Translations under genes and position numbers: made by a program
Source of the DNA: Novosphingobium sp.
GTDB taxonomy: Bacteria; Pseudomonadota; Alphaproteobacteria; Sphingomonadales; Sphingomonadaceae
Direction: 5' to 3'
NCBI GenBank assembly: GCA_030830245.1
Contig: JAURNJ010000004.1
Span: forward strand, 1 to 8,456
DNA length: 8,456 nt
Notes under the pieces: model-generated
Told to the model about the DNA's origin: nothing
The model's database searches: none
Seen by the model: the letters and a program-made list of their open reading frames with translations, nothing else
Shown: positions 1 to 8,456 of the stretch, one piece after another
Numbering within the stretch: the stretch's first letter is position 1
Layout of the letters: every line of letters begins with the position of its first letter

Positions 1-978
1 ATCCGCGATCATTACAAGCCAGTGGGGCAGGGCGACGCGGTTCCCATTGCGCCGGTGACGGTGGCGGTCAGCCTGGCGGACAAGCTGGATACGTTGATCA
101 GTTTCTTTGCAATTGAGGAACAACCTACTGGCTCTCGTGATCCTTTCGCGCTCCGTCGAGCTGCGCTTGGAACTCTCGCGTTGATTGCTGAGAACTCATT
201 AAGACTGCAGCTATCTGATCTATTGGCAGATTTTCGCGATTACCTAATTCAACAAAACCTCTCTGCACAATATGCGGAGGTGGCTCGCATATCGGGTCGC
301 TCGGTTCGGGAACTCTTGGACGAGTTTGGGGGAATCGGAATGGATCCGAATACCGGCAAAGTGCGGGTTCATGGCGGAGTAAACGATCACCAAAGGACGG
401 TTTTTGAGATTGACGCTTCGCCGGAACTGGTTCGAATGCTCGATGTGAGTGCATCGATCCTGAGATTTGAACCTCTCGAACTCCTGACCTTCTTCGCCGA
501 CCGCCTCAAGGTCCAGCAGCGCGAGGCCGGGGTCCGCCATGACCTTATCGACGCTGTGTTCGCGCTGGGCGGCGAAGACGATCTCGTTCGTCTACTCGCC
601 CGCGTCCATGCCTTGCAGGCTTTCATCGGCTCGCCCGACGGCGCCAACCTGCTCGCCGGATACAAGCGCGCCGCCAATATCCTCAAGAAAGAGCAGTTCG
701 AGCCGGGCGCGGTCAATCCGTCGCCCGAACCCGCCGAAAAGGCGCTGATCGATGCGCTTGCCAAGGCCGGGCCGGAAGCGGCGAAAGCCGTCGAGGCCGA
801 GCAGTTCGAGGCGGCGATGCGCGCACTCGCCACTTTGCGTGCGCCGATCGACGCCTTCTTTGATAATGTCACGGTGAACGACGCAGACGATGAAAAGCGG
901 CGCGCACGCCTCGATCTCCTCGCGCGGTTTCGCGATGCGGTCCACGCGGTGGCCGACTTCACAAAGATCGAGGGATAG
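1..978 (+). CDS. glyS: Glycyl-tRNA synthetase beta subunit, C-terminal part (5' end outside window)
   Basis: This is the C-terminal part of the beta subunit of the alpha2beta2 glycyl-tRNA synthetase, which charges tRNA-Gly with glycine in the cytoplasm; the beta chain carries tRNA-binding domains. The frame is open from base 1 (IRDHYKPVGQGD), so the GTG at 22 is an internal valine and not a start. Visible are 325 residues. Family landmarks are VSLADKLDTL (about residues 23-32), DPFALRRAALG (about 47-57), FFADRLKVQQREAGVRHDLI (from about 164) and, at the C-terminus, a DALR-type anticodon-binding region with LATLRAPIDAFFDNV. Residues of about 72-158 form an unusually long linker between conserved blocks, encoded at about 49% GC against about 70% downstream. 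The stop codon is at 976-978. ppdK follows after 59 bases on the same strand, an order typical of sphingomonads as I recall. Identification is firm; the upstream glyS part and glyQ lie outside. Confidence 0.95.
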   Translation: MRDHYKPVGQGDAVPIAPVTVAVSLADKLDTLISFFAIEEQPTGSRDPFALRRAALGTLALIAENSLRLQLSDLLADFRDYLIQQNLSAQYAEVARISGRSVRELLDEFGGIGMDPNTGKVRVHGGVNDHQRTVFEIDASPELVRMLDVSASILRFEPLELLTFFADRLKVQQREAGVRHDLIDAVFALGGEDDLVRLLARVHALQAFIGSPDGANLLAGYKRAANILKKEQFEPGAVNPSPEPAEKALIDALAKAGPEAAKAVEAEQFEAAMRALATLRAPIDAFFDNVTVNDADDEKRRARLDLLARFRDAVHAVADFTKIEG

Positions 979-992
979 GATTTGTCTCCCAG

Positions 993-1010
993 GACACTGT
1001 CAACAGTGTC
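993..1010. promoter_or_regulatory. Perfect inverted repeat between glyS and ppdK, possible operator
   Basis: GACACTG-TCAA-CAGTGTC is a perfect 7-base dyad with a 4-base centre. The heptamer TGTCAAC also occurs twice in direct orientation with a 9-base period (998-1004 and 1007-1013). It ends 27 bases before the ppdK ATG and just ahead of the AGGAAAG ribosome-binding sequence at 1020-1026. No T-run follows, so it does not look like a rho-independent terminator of glyS. A repressor operator, for example for a TetR-type dimer, or a small RNA hairpin in the ppdK leader both fit. That it is a dyad is seen directly; the function is inferred. Confidence 0.4.
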
Positions 1011-1037
1011 AACTTCGTCAGGAAAGCCGGATTTAAG

Positions 1038-3704
<2,667 letters not shown>

Positions 3705-3705
3705 T

Positions 3706-4464
3706 CTAGCGTTTCCAGCCGCTTAACGTCAGAATTTCGATCTGTTCGACGGTGCGGCCGTCTTCGCCCGCCTGCGCGAAGGCAGCGCTGGCGCGACGCA
3801 GCGCGGCCTTGCCAAGCGGCGGTCCGGGATCGGCCAGTACATTGGAGAGACCTTGCGCGCGCAAGTCTGCAACGAGCCGGTCAAGCGATGGCAATGACAC
3901 CCGGATGAGCCGGGAATCGACCACCGGATCGGCGATACCGGCGCGCTGGAGCAATTGTCCGCCCGCGCGCACGTCGACCATCGGGTGCAGGCGGGGAGCA
4001 GGACGCTCGCCATCGGCAGCGAGCATGGCGGCGCGCAGCATGGGCAGGCTGCCGGCTCCGGGGTAGCTGGCGATCATCAGTCCGCCCGGCGCCAGCGCGT
4101 TGCGGAGGTGGATCAGCGCGCCGGGCAGGTCGTTAAGCGTATCGATGGTGCCGAGGCTGGCGATCAGGTCGAAACCGCTTTCGGCATAGGGGCGTTCCTC
4201 GTCGAAACCTTGGGCAGGTTCGGCGCGGACTACCTCGACCTCCTGCTGCTCGAGCGAGGCAGAAAGCATGCCACTGACGTCGCCGATCACGAGCGCCCGG
4301 CGCGGCGCGTGCCGCAGGAAGGAAATACGGTCGAGCACGTCCTCGGCATAGTCTTCGGCGAGGTAACGCGGCGCATCGGGGCGCGATTGCAGGGCCAGCA
4401 TCCGTTGCCGCGCTGCAAGACGCCGGGTGGACGAGAAGATACGGGGCGGGGCGGTATTGGCCAT
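3706..4464 (-). CDS. NDUFAF5-like class I SAM-dependent methyltransferase-fold protein
   Basis: This 252-residue protein has a Rossmann methyltransferase layout: strand beta-1 with a degenerate SAM motif (ALVIGDVSGML, about 57-67), an acidic residue after beta-2 (VVRAEPA), and the motif FDLIASLGTIDTLNDLPGAL followed by ALAPGGLMIASY. The C-terminal half, with LHPMVDVRAGGQLLQRAGI, DLRAQGLSNVLAD and a terminal LTLSGW, matches the alphaproteobacterial family related to mitochondrial NDUFAF5. That family's human member hydroxylates an arginine of the complex I subunit NDUFS7, so a role in complex I (NuoB) maturation is plausible but inferred. The more general annotation 'methyltransferase domain protein, BioC-like' is also defensible. 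The glycine-rich loop lacks the canonical GxGxG spacing. The stop codon is one base from the ppdK stop, convergent, and the start faces comF across 71 bases. Start ATG at 4462-4464 has only a weak ribosome-binding sequence. Confidence 0.82.
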   Translation of the reverse strand: MANTAPPRIFSSTRRLAARQRMLALQSRPDAPRYLAEDYAEDVLDRISFLRHAPRRALVIGDVSGMLSASLEQQEVEVVRAEPAQGFDEERPYAESGFDLIASLGTIDTLNDLPGALIHLRNALAPGGLMIASYPGAGSLPMLRAAMLAADGERPAPRLHPMVDVRAGGQLLQRAGIADPVVDSRLIRVSLPSLDRLVADLRAQGLSNVLADPGPPLGKAALRRASAAFAQAGEDGRTVEQIEILTLSGWKR

Positions 4465-4482
4465 GAGGTCCAGTGACGCCTT

Positions 4483-4509
4483 GCCGGGCGCGATGCAAGC
4501 TTGCCCGGC
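4483..4509. promoter_or_regulatory. Inverted repeat in the divergent methyltransferase/comF gap
   Basis: GCCGGGC (4483-4489) and GCCCGGC (4503-4509) form a perfect 7-base dyad around a 13-base spacer. A second, smaller dyad, CTTGC...GCAAG, overlaps its left half. It lies in the 71 bases between two divergently oriented starts, where shared promoter or operator elements are expected. No convincing -35/-10 pair could be picked out by eye. In GC-rich DNA such short dyads also arise by chance, so the regulatory reading is weak. Confidence 0.25.
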
Positions 4510-4535
4510 CAGTTGCTCATGGGCAGGATGCGCTG

Positions 4536-5258
4536 ATGGGGATCGCCAGCACTCTCGCGCCAGTCGTCGATTTCGTCTTTCCGCCGCGCTGCCCGCTGTG
4601 CGGCGAAGCCCTCGCGGCGCAAGGCGGCCTGTGCCTCGCTTGCTGGGAGGAACTCGTCATACCGGGCAAGCCTGCCTGTGCGAGTTGCGCGCGTCCGTTT
4701 GGCCCAACGCCACGATTGCATGAGGACTGTGACCTGTGCCGCGCCGATCCGCCACTGCGCGACGGCATTGCCGCCGCGACGCTCTATAACGAAACCTCGC
4801 GCAAGCTGGTGCTTGCCTTCAAGCAAGGCAACCGCATTGCGCTTGCTGGGATGATGGCGCGGTTGATCGCGGCGCGGCTTGAAGGCGTGGGCGAGGACTC
4901 GCTGATCGTGCCGGTGCCGCTGCACCGCTGGCGGTTGTGGCAGCGAGGCTTCAACCAGGCGGCCATCCTCGGACATGAACTGGCCAGATTGACTGGCGCG
5001 CGGCTGTGTGTCGATGCGCTCGTGCGCAAACGGCAGACGCCCATGCTTGGCGGACTGGGAAGGCGAGAGCGCGAGAGGATGCTGGCCGGAGCAATTACAA
5101 TGAATTCGCGCCGCACCGGGATGCTGCGCGGTGCCAAGCTCTTGCTGATCGACGATGTGCTGACCAGCGGGGCTACCAGCAACGCGTGTATCGCGGCGCT
5201 CAGGAAGGCAGGCGCCGCGCGGGTCGTTGTCGGGTGCTTTGCCCAGGTGCTCGACTAG
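4536..5258 (+). CDS. comF: ComF-family protein (double zinc ribbon plus phosphoribosyltransferase domain)
   Basis: The 240-residue protein has the ComF architecture. Four CxxC pairs (Cys19/22, 33/36, 48/51, 65/68) make an N-terminal double zinc ribbon. A type I phosphoribosyltransferase domain follows, with the conserved VPVPLHRWRLWQRGFNQA segment and the PRPP-binding loop DDVLTSGAT (206-214). In naturally competent bacteria ComF/ComFC acts in the cytoplasm in processing incoming single-stranded DNA; in most proteobacteria (GntX/YhgH type) the role is unsettled, and nothing here proves competence. An earlier in-frame GTG at 4473 would add 21 residues unlike the family N-terminus. The ATG at 4536 is chosen because AGGA lies 7 bases before it (4525-4528) and the protein then begins right at the helix preceding the first zinc ribbon. 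It is divergent from the methyltransferase gene, a neighbourhood often seen in alphaproteobacteria as I recall. Confidence 0.92.
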   Translation: MGIASTLAPVVDFVFPPRCPLCGEALAAQGGLCLACWEELVIPGKPACASCARPFGPTPRLHEDCDLCRADPPLRDGIAAATLYNETSRKLVLAFKQGNRIALAGMMARLIAARLEGVGEDSLIVPVPLHRWRLWQRGFNQAAILGHELARLTGARLCVDALVRKRQTPMLGGLGRRERERMLAGAITMNSRRTGMLRGAKLLLIDDVLTSGATSNACIAALRKAGAARVVVGCFAQVLD

Positions 5259-5285
5259 CGCGCTGCGTGGGGGCTTCCTGAACGC

Positions 5286-5314
5286 GAAAACGCCCGAGGC
5301 ATGAACCCCGGGCG
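5286..5314 (-). terminator. Rho-independent terminator for a leftward transcript
   Basis: Read on the minus strand, CGCCCGGGG (from 5314 to 5306), a six-base loop and CCTCGGGCG (5299 to 5291) form a nine-pair stem with a single G-U wobble, followed at once by TTTT (5290 to 5287). On the plus strand the same place has an A-C mismatch and the bases after it are CCTTCG with no T-run, so comF, reading rightward, is not its natural client. This implies a minus-strand transcript arriving from the 5320-5630 region, where no convincing minus-strand protein gene exists. Confidence 0.6.
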
Positions 5315-5500
5315 CCTTCGTGACGAAACGAACTTACTGAACCTCCGCACTTGCGTGCGTTTGGGCAATCCCCCTGCGGATTGCCAAGGCTCAAACCCTC
5401 ATGTCATGAGGCCCAGCGATTGCCGCGAACCTCACTTCTTTCCCTGAACCATGGCGCTCATGCACCTGCTGGTTAAGAGCAGCCCCCAGCTGCTGTGTCT
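5315..5500 (-). ncRNA. Candidate structured non-coding RNA upstream of the leftward terminator
   Basis: The stretch between comF and hisI is dense in inverted repeats. These are CGCAC/GTGCG at 5346-5359, closing a GCAA tetraloop on the minus strand; GGCAATCC/GGATTGCC at 5364-5385, extended by GTTTG/CAAAC (5359-5363, 5392-5396) across a bulge; CCTCAT/ATGAGG at 5397-5411; and AGCAGC/GCTGCT at 5478-5494. A second GATTGCC at 5418-5424 could replace the partner of GGCAATC at 5364-5370, giving mutually exclusive folds. The GNRA-type loop, the G-U pair and the U-tract of the terminator all favour the minus strand. I checked for 6S, 4.5S/SRP, RNase P, tmRNA and tRNA signatures and recognised none. 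A small RNA, an element antisense to the hisI leader, or, if read rightward, a structured hisI leader are the options. The 5' end and promoter are not determined, and the boundaries are approximate. Confidence 0.35.
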
Positions 5501-5630
5501 TAAATCTGGCGAATTGAGCGAAATGAAAAGGGCAATCACGCGCGGCGATGGATTTTTGGCACTCGTTGTTGTTATCGTGCAACATGCCAAGAGGACCATG
5601 TTTTTACCCAATCCGCAACGAGGCCAGCCG

Positions 5631-6005
5631 ATGTCCGAACTTTCCAATGCAGACCGGGAATCCGGAACAGTTTTCGCGCCCAAATTCGATGACAAGGGCC
5701 TGATCTCGGCCGTCGCATTGGATGCCTCAAGCCGTGAGGTGCTGATGCTCGCATTCATGGACGCCGAAGCCCTGGCCAGGACGCGGGAGACCGGCCTTGC
5801 CCACTTCCATTCGCGCTCGCGCGGGCGGCTGTGGATGAAGGGCGAGACATCGGGCCACGTACTCAATGTCGAGGAAATCCGGGTCGATTGCGACCAGGAT
5901 GCGCTGGTTCTGCTGGTCCGTCCCGAAGGACCGGCTTGCCACACCGGCGAGACGAGCTGTTTCTATCGGCGTCTTGACGGAGAGAGGCTTATCAGAATCG
6001 AATAA
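5631..6005 (+). CDS. hisI: Phosphoribosyl-AMP cyclohydrolase
   Basis: HisI hydrolyses the adenine ring of phosphoribosyl-AMP to give ProFAR, the third step of histidine synthesis, as a cytoplasmic zinc enzyme. The 124 residues are the length of a monofunctional HisI with no fused HisE domain. Seen are MLAFMDAEAL (39-48), FHSRSRGRLWMKGETSGH (59-76), the metal-binding D86-C87-D88-x-D90 cluster, and GPACHTGETSCFYR with Cys103, His104 and Cys110. The ATG at 5631 is chosen because GAGG (5620-5623) sits 7 bases upstream. An in-frame ATG at 5598 would add 11 unremarkable residues and has its AGAGG only about three bases away. No other his gene is in the window, so this is an isolated copy here. An acyl-CoA dehydrogenase gene follows after 57 bases on the same strand, with no functional link evident. 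Confidence 0.96.
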   Translation: MSELSNADRESGTVFAPKFDDKGLISAVALDASSREVLMLAFMDAEALARTRETGLAHFHSRSRGRLWMKGETSGHVLNVEEIRVDCDQDALVLLVRPEGPACHTGETSCFYRRLDGERLIRIE

Positions 6006-6062
6006 CTGCCCCATATCGTTGCTGGATAGTCGCAAATAAGCCCAAAACGGGAGAACGATTCG

Positions 6063-7865
6063 ATGCCGATCTATCAGGCGCCAGCGCGCGATGCGCGTTT
6101 CATCATCAACGAGGTATTGCGGGTTGGAGAGCTGGGAGATCTGCCCGGCTTCGAAGGGGCCAGCGCCGACATCGTCGACGCCATTATCGAAGAGGCAGGC
6201 AAATTCGCCAGCGAGGTGCTCGCTCCGCTCAACGCGACTGGCGACAAGGAAGGTTGCACTCGCCATCAGGACGGGTCGGTTTCCACACCGGCAGGTTTCA
6301 GGGAAGCGCATGGCCAGTTCCGCGAGGCGGGCTGGGGCACCCTGTCGGCGCCCGAGGAATTCGGCGGGCAGGGCCTGCCGCATGTCATCGGATTTGCGGC
6401 TGAGGAGTTCATGTCATCGGCCAACATGGCCTTTGCGATGTATCCGGGGCTGACCAACGGCGCGGTCAATGCCCTGCTGGTCAAAGGATCGCCCGAGCAG
6501 CAGGCAGCCTATCTGCCCAGGATGGTGGCCAACGAATGGCTTGGCACCATGAACCTGACGGAGCCCCAATGCGGGACCGACCTTGGGCTGATCCGCACAA
6601 GGGCAGAACCCCAGCTTGATGGTTCCTATGCCATTACCGGCACGAAGATCTTCATTTCGGCGGGCGAGCACGACCTGACCGACAACATCATCCACCTCGT
6701 CCTCGCGAAAACCCCGGACGCGCCCGAAGGCACCAAGGGCATCTCGCTGTTAGTGGTGCCCAAGTTCCTGCTTGATGCCGATGGCAACCCCGGCGAACGG
6801 AACTCGGTGAGTTGCGGGGCGATCGAGCACAAGATGGGCATTCACGCCAATGCTACCTGCGTGATGAATTACGACGGCGCGAAGGGCTGGCTGGTCGGCG
6901 AGGAGAACAAGGGCCTCGCCGCCATGTTCATCATGATGAATGCGGCGCGCCTTGGTGTCGGCATCCAGGGCGTCGCCCAGGCAGAAGCGGCATACCAGAA
7001 TGGTGTCTCCTACGCGCTGGAGCGGCGACAGGGCAGGGCTTTGACTGGCCCGGCCGACCTTGGCGAGAAGGCGGATACGCTGATGGTCCACCCCGATGTC
7101 CGGCGTATGCTGATGGATGCGCGCGCCTTTATCGAGGGGATGCGTGCCCTGTCCTTGTGGGCCGGGCTGCTGGTCGATTTGGTGCACAAGGCCGCGAGCG
7201 AGGAAGAGCGCGTGGCCGCCGACGACATGCTTGGTCTGCTGACGCCAGTTATCAAGGGTTACGGCACCGATCTTGGCTACAAGGTCGCGACCGACATGCA
7301 GCAGATCTGGGGCGGACACGGCTATATCGCCGAGAACGGCATGGAGCAGTTCGTGCGCGATGCGCGCATCGCGATGATCTACGAAGGCGCGAACGGGGTT
7401 CAGGCGATGGACCTCGTCGGGCGCAAGCTGGCCATGCACGGTGGCCGCGCGGTGCAGGCCTTTTTTGCCGAGGTCGGCAAGGAATGTGCCGCAGCCACGG
7501 CTGACGAACGGCTTGTCGACCTCGCTGGCCGGGTCGAGAAGACCAACGGGGAATTGCAGGCCGCGACTCTGTGGCTGATGAACAATGGCCTCGCCAATCC
7601 CGAAAATGCCGGTGCCGGGGCTTATGACTACATGCATCTGACCGGCATTGTCGCGCTCGGGCTGATGTGGTTGCGAATGGCGCGCGCGTCGCTCGCCGCG
7701 CTCGATGGCGGGGCGGAGGACAAGGCATTCTATGAGGCGAAGCTGATCACGGCGCGCTATTTCGGGGAACGCTACACGCCCGAGGCAGGCGCACTGCGGC
7801 GGCGCATGGAAACCGGTGCAGAGGCCGTGATGGCGCTTCCGGTGGAGGCCTTCGCGCGGGGGTAG
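6063..7865 (+). CDS. Acyl-CoA dehydrogenase, DmdC/FadE-like large form
   Basis: This flavoenzyme would introduce an alpha-beta double bond into an acyl-CoA, passing electrons to electron-transfer flavoprotein. At 600 residues it is of the long type: a short N-terminal domain (YQAPARDARFIINEVL, from residue 4), the standard N-terminal helical, middle beta and C-terminal helical domains, and an extra C-terminal domain (from about 470). The FAD/substrate segment MNLTEPQCGTDLGLI starts at residue 163, and IYEGANGVQAMDLVGRK contains Glu441, the expected catalytic base. GHGYIAENGMEQFVRDARI precedes it. The family includes DmdC (3-methylmercaptopropionyl-CoA dehydrogenase) as well as enzymes of medium- and long-chain oxidation, and paralogues are numerous in sphingomonads, so the substrate cannot be read from sequence. 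The ATG at 6063 has GGGAG (6049-6053) nine bases upstream. The gene meets the dienelactone hydrolase gene tail to tail with 23 bases between stops and no visible terminator. Confidence 0.93.
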   Translation: MPIYQAPARDARFIINEVLRVGELGDLPGFEGASADIVDAIIEEAGKFASEVLAPLNATGDKEGCTRHQDGSVSTPAGFREAHGQFREAGWGTLSAPEEFGGQGLPHVIGFAAEEFMSSANMAFAMYPGLTNGAVNALLVKGSPEQQAAYLPRMVANEWLGTMNLTEPQCGTDLGLIRTRAEPQLDGSYAITGTKIFISAGEHDLTDNIIHLVLAKTPDAPEGTKGISLLVVPKFLLDADGNPGERNSVSCGAIEHKMGIHANATCVMNYDGAKGWLVGEENKGLAAMFIMMNAARLGVGIQGVAQAEAAYQNGVSYALERRQGRALTGPADLGEKADTLMVHPDVRRMLMDARAFIEGMRALSLWAGLLVDLVHKAASEEERVAADDMLGLLTPVIKGYGTDLGYKVATDMQQIWGGHGYIAENGMEQFVRDARIAMIYEGANGVQAMDLVGRKLAMHGGRAVQAFFAEVGKECAAATADERLVDLAGRVEKTNGELQAATLWLMNNGLANPENAGAGAYDYMHLTGIVALGLMWLRMARASLAALDGGAEDKAFYEAKLITARYFGERYTPEAGALRRRMETGAEAVMALPVEAFARG

Positions 7866-7888
7866 GATCTACTTGGCGCTCATTGCCT

Positions 7889-8456
7889 TCACGGCTCCAG
7901 CACCTCGTCCATCAGGCCCATCATCGCGGCCCAGCTCTGGCGGTCGGCGCTTGGGTCATGCATCGACTGCCCGGTCAGCGGCGAGACGTTTGGGTTGGTG
8001 AAGCCGTGCGGTACGCCTGAATAGGAGTGGAAGTGCCAGTTGGCGTTCACGGCGTCCATCTCCTCCCAGAACCGCAGGACATGATCGCGCGGAACGAGAG
8101 CATCGGCATCGCCGTGGCATACGAGAATGCGGGCTCGGATCGCCTGGTCCGCCGGTTTGCCGGTTTCGAGCAGGCCGTGGAAGCTCGCGACCATGGCAAG
8201 ATTTGCATCGGCGCGGGCCAGCTCCAGAACGGCCTGGCCGCCCATGCAGAAGCCGATGGCGCATTGCGGCAAGCCGGGTGCGAGGCCGTGCAGCGCGCTC
8301 AGTGCCGCCGCCAGTCGGTTGCGGTATTGCCCGGTGTCCTTGCGCAGATCGTCGGCCAATGCCCCTGCGGCGGCAAAGTCAGCCGGCATCTCGCCATAGA
8401 AGTCGGCGATCAGCGCTAGATAGCCCGCCTCGGCCAGGAGTCGGGCCTTGTCCTCG
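7889..8456 (-). CDS. Dienelactone hydrolase family protein, C-terminal part (5' end outside window)
   Basis: An alpha/beta hydrolase of the dienelactone hydrolase family. The frame stays open to the right edge, starting EDKARLLAEAGYLALIADFY, which is the normal family sequence, so the ATG at 8387-8389 is an internal methionine. About 188 residues are visible of an expected 230-300. The catalytic triad is present: the nucleophile Cys70 of the fragment in IGFCMGG, Asp118 in CHGDADALVP and His150 in SGVPHGFTNP. The classical enzyme hydrolyses dienelactone in chlorocatechol breakdown, but most family members have unknown substrates, and nothing nearby points to aromatic degradation. The protein ends at LDEVLEP. 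It is convergent with the acyl-CoA dehydrogenase gene. Confidence 0.92.
   Translation of the reverse strand, partial: EDKARLLAEAGYLALIADFYGEMPADFAAAGALADDLRKDTGQYRNRLAAALSALHGLAPGLPQCAIGFCMGGQAVLELARADANLAMVASFHGLLETGKPADQAIRARILVCHGDADALVPRDHVLRFWEEMDAVNANWHFHSYSGVPHGFTNPNVSPLTGQSMHDPSADRQSWAAMMGLMDEVLEP

Noticed and set aside
4473..4535. GTG at 4473 as the comF start, adding 21 residues
   Set aside because: The extension does not resemble the family, has no good ribosome-binding sequence, and would leave only 8 bases to the divergent gene. The ATG at 4536 has AGGA 7 bases upstream and a family-like N-terminus.
5291..5314. tRNA-like T-arm (GGGGTTCATGCC on the minus strand) near 5300
   Set aside because: The loop has the wrong size and there is no acceptor, D or anticodon arm. 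The stem with a T-run is better explained as a terminator.
5391..5585. Minus-strand reading frame of 64 residues in the comF-hisI gap
   Set aside because: No recognisable family or clear ribosome-binding site. Its sequence runs through the inverted repeats, which fits a structured RNA better than a coding region.
5598..5630. ATG at 5598 as the hisI start
   Set aside because: Its purine-rich sequence is too close to the ATG, and the extra 11 residues are not family-like. The ATG at 5631 has a well-spaced GAGG.
5432..5944. Minus-strand reading frame of 170 residues
   Set aside because: Most of it is antisense to hisI, whose motifs are unambiguous. Its Ser/Arg-rich composition is typical of a shadow frame in GC-rich DNA.
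6006..6062. Possible promoter between hisI and the acyl-CoA dehydrogenase gene
   Set aside because: Only partial -35-like (TTGCTG) and A/T-rich stretches are visible, with poor spacing. Not strong enough to call.

Overview
The window reads as chromosomal DNA of a high-GC alphaproteobacterium, most likely a sphingomonad (Novosphingobium/Sphingomonas/Erythrobacter type). The reasons are the protein sequences themselves, strongly GC-biased codons, the order glyS-ppdK, and an NDUFAF5-like methyltransferase next to a ComF-family gene. All assignments come from reading motifs by eye; no database search was possible.

Layout. 1-978 (+) is the 3' part of glyS (glycyl-tRNA synthetase beta subunit), cut by the left edge. 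After a 59-base gap holding a perfect inverted repeat comes ppdK (1038-3704, +), pyruvate phosphate dikinase. Convergent with it, with one base between the stop codons, is an NDUFAF5-like methyltransferase gene (3706-4464, -). A 71-base divergent gap with a dyad leads to comF (4536-5258, +). Bases 5259-5630 hold no convincing protein gene. They contain a cluster of inverted repeats ending in what looks like a rho-independent terminator pointing left, so a structured minus-strand RNA is possible. Then come hisI (5631-6005, +), a DmdC/FadE-like acyl-CoA dehydrogenase (6063-7865, +), and the 3' part of a convergent dienelactone-hydrolase-family gene (7889-8456, -) cut by the right edge.

Functionally this is mostly core metabolism: translation (glyS), the pyruvate/PEP node (ppdK), histidine synthesis (hisI), fatty or organic acid oxidation (the dehydrogenase), plus a probable respiratory complex I assembly factor and a phosphoribosyltransferase-fold protein of uncertain role. 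The genes do not form one pathway. I see no mobile element, CRISPR array, tRNA, rRNA or defence system. The items most worth a second look are the candidate structured RNA at about 5286-5500, the low-GC inserted linker in glyS, the tight cluster of atypical codons just before the active-site histidine of ppdK, and the inverted repeat directly upstream of ppdK.
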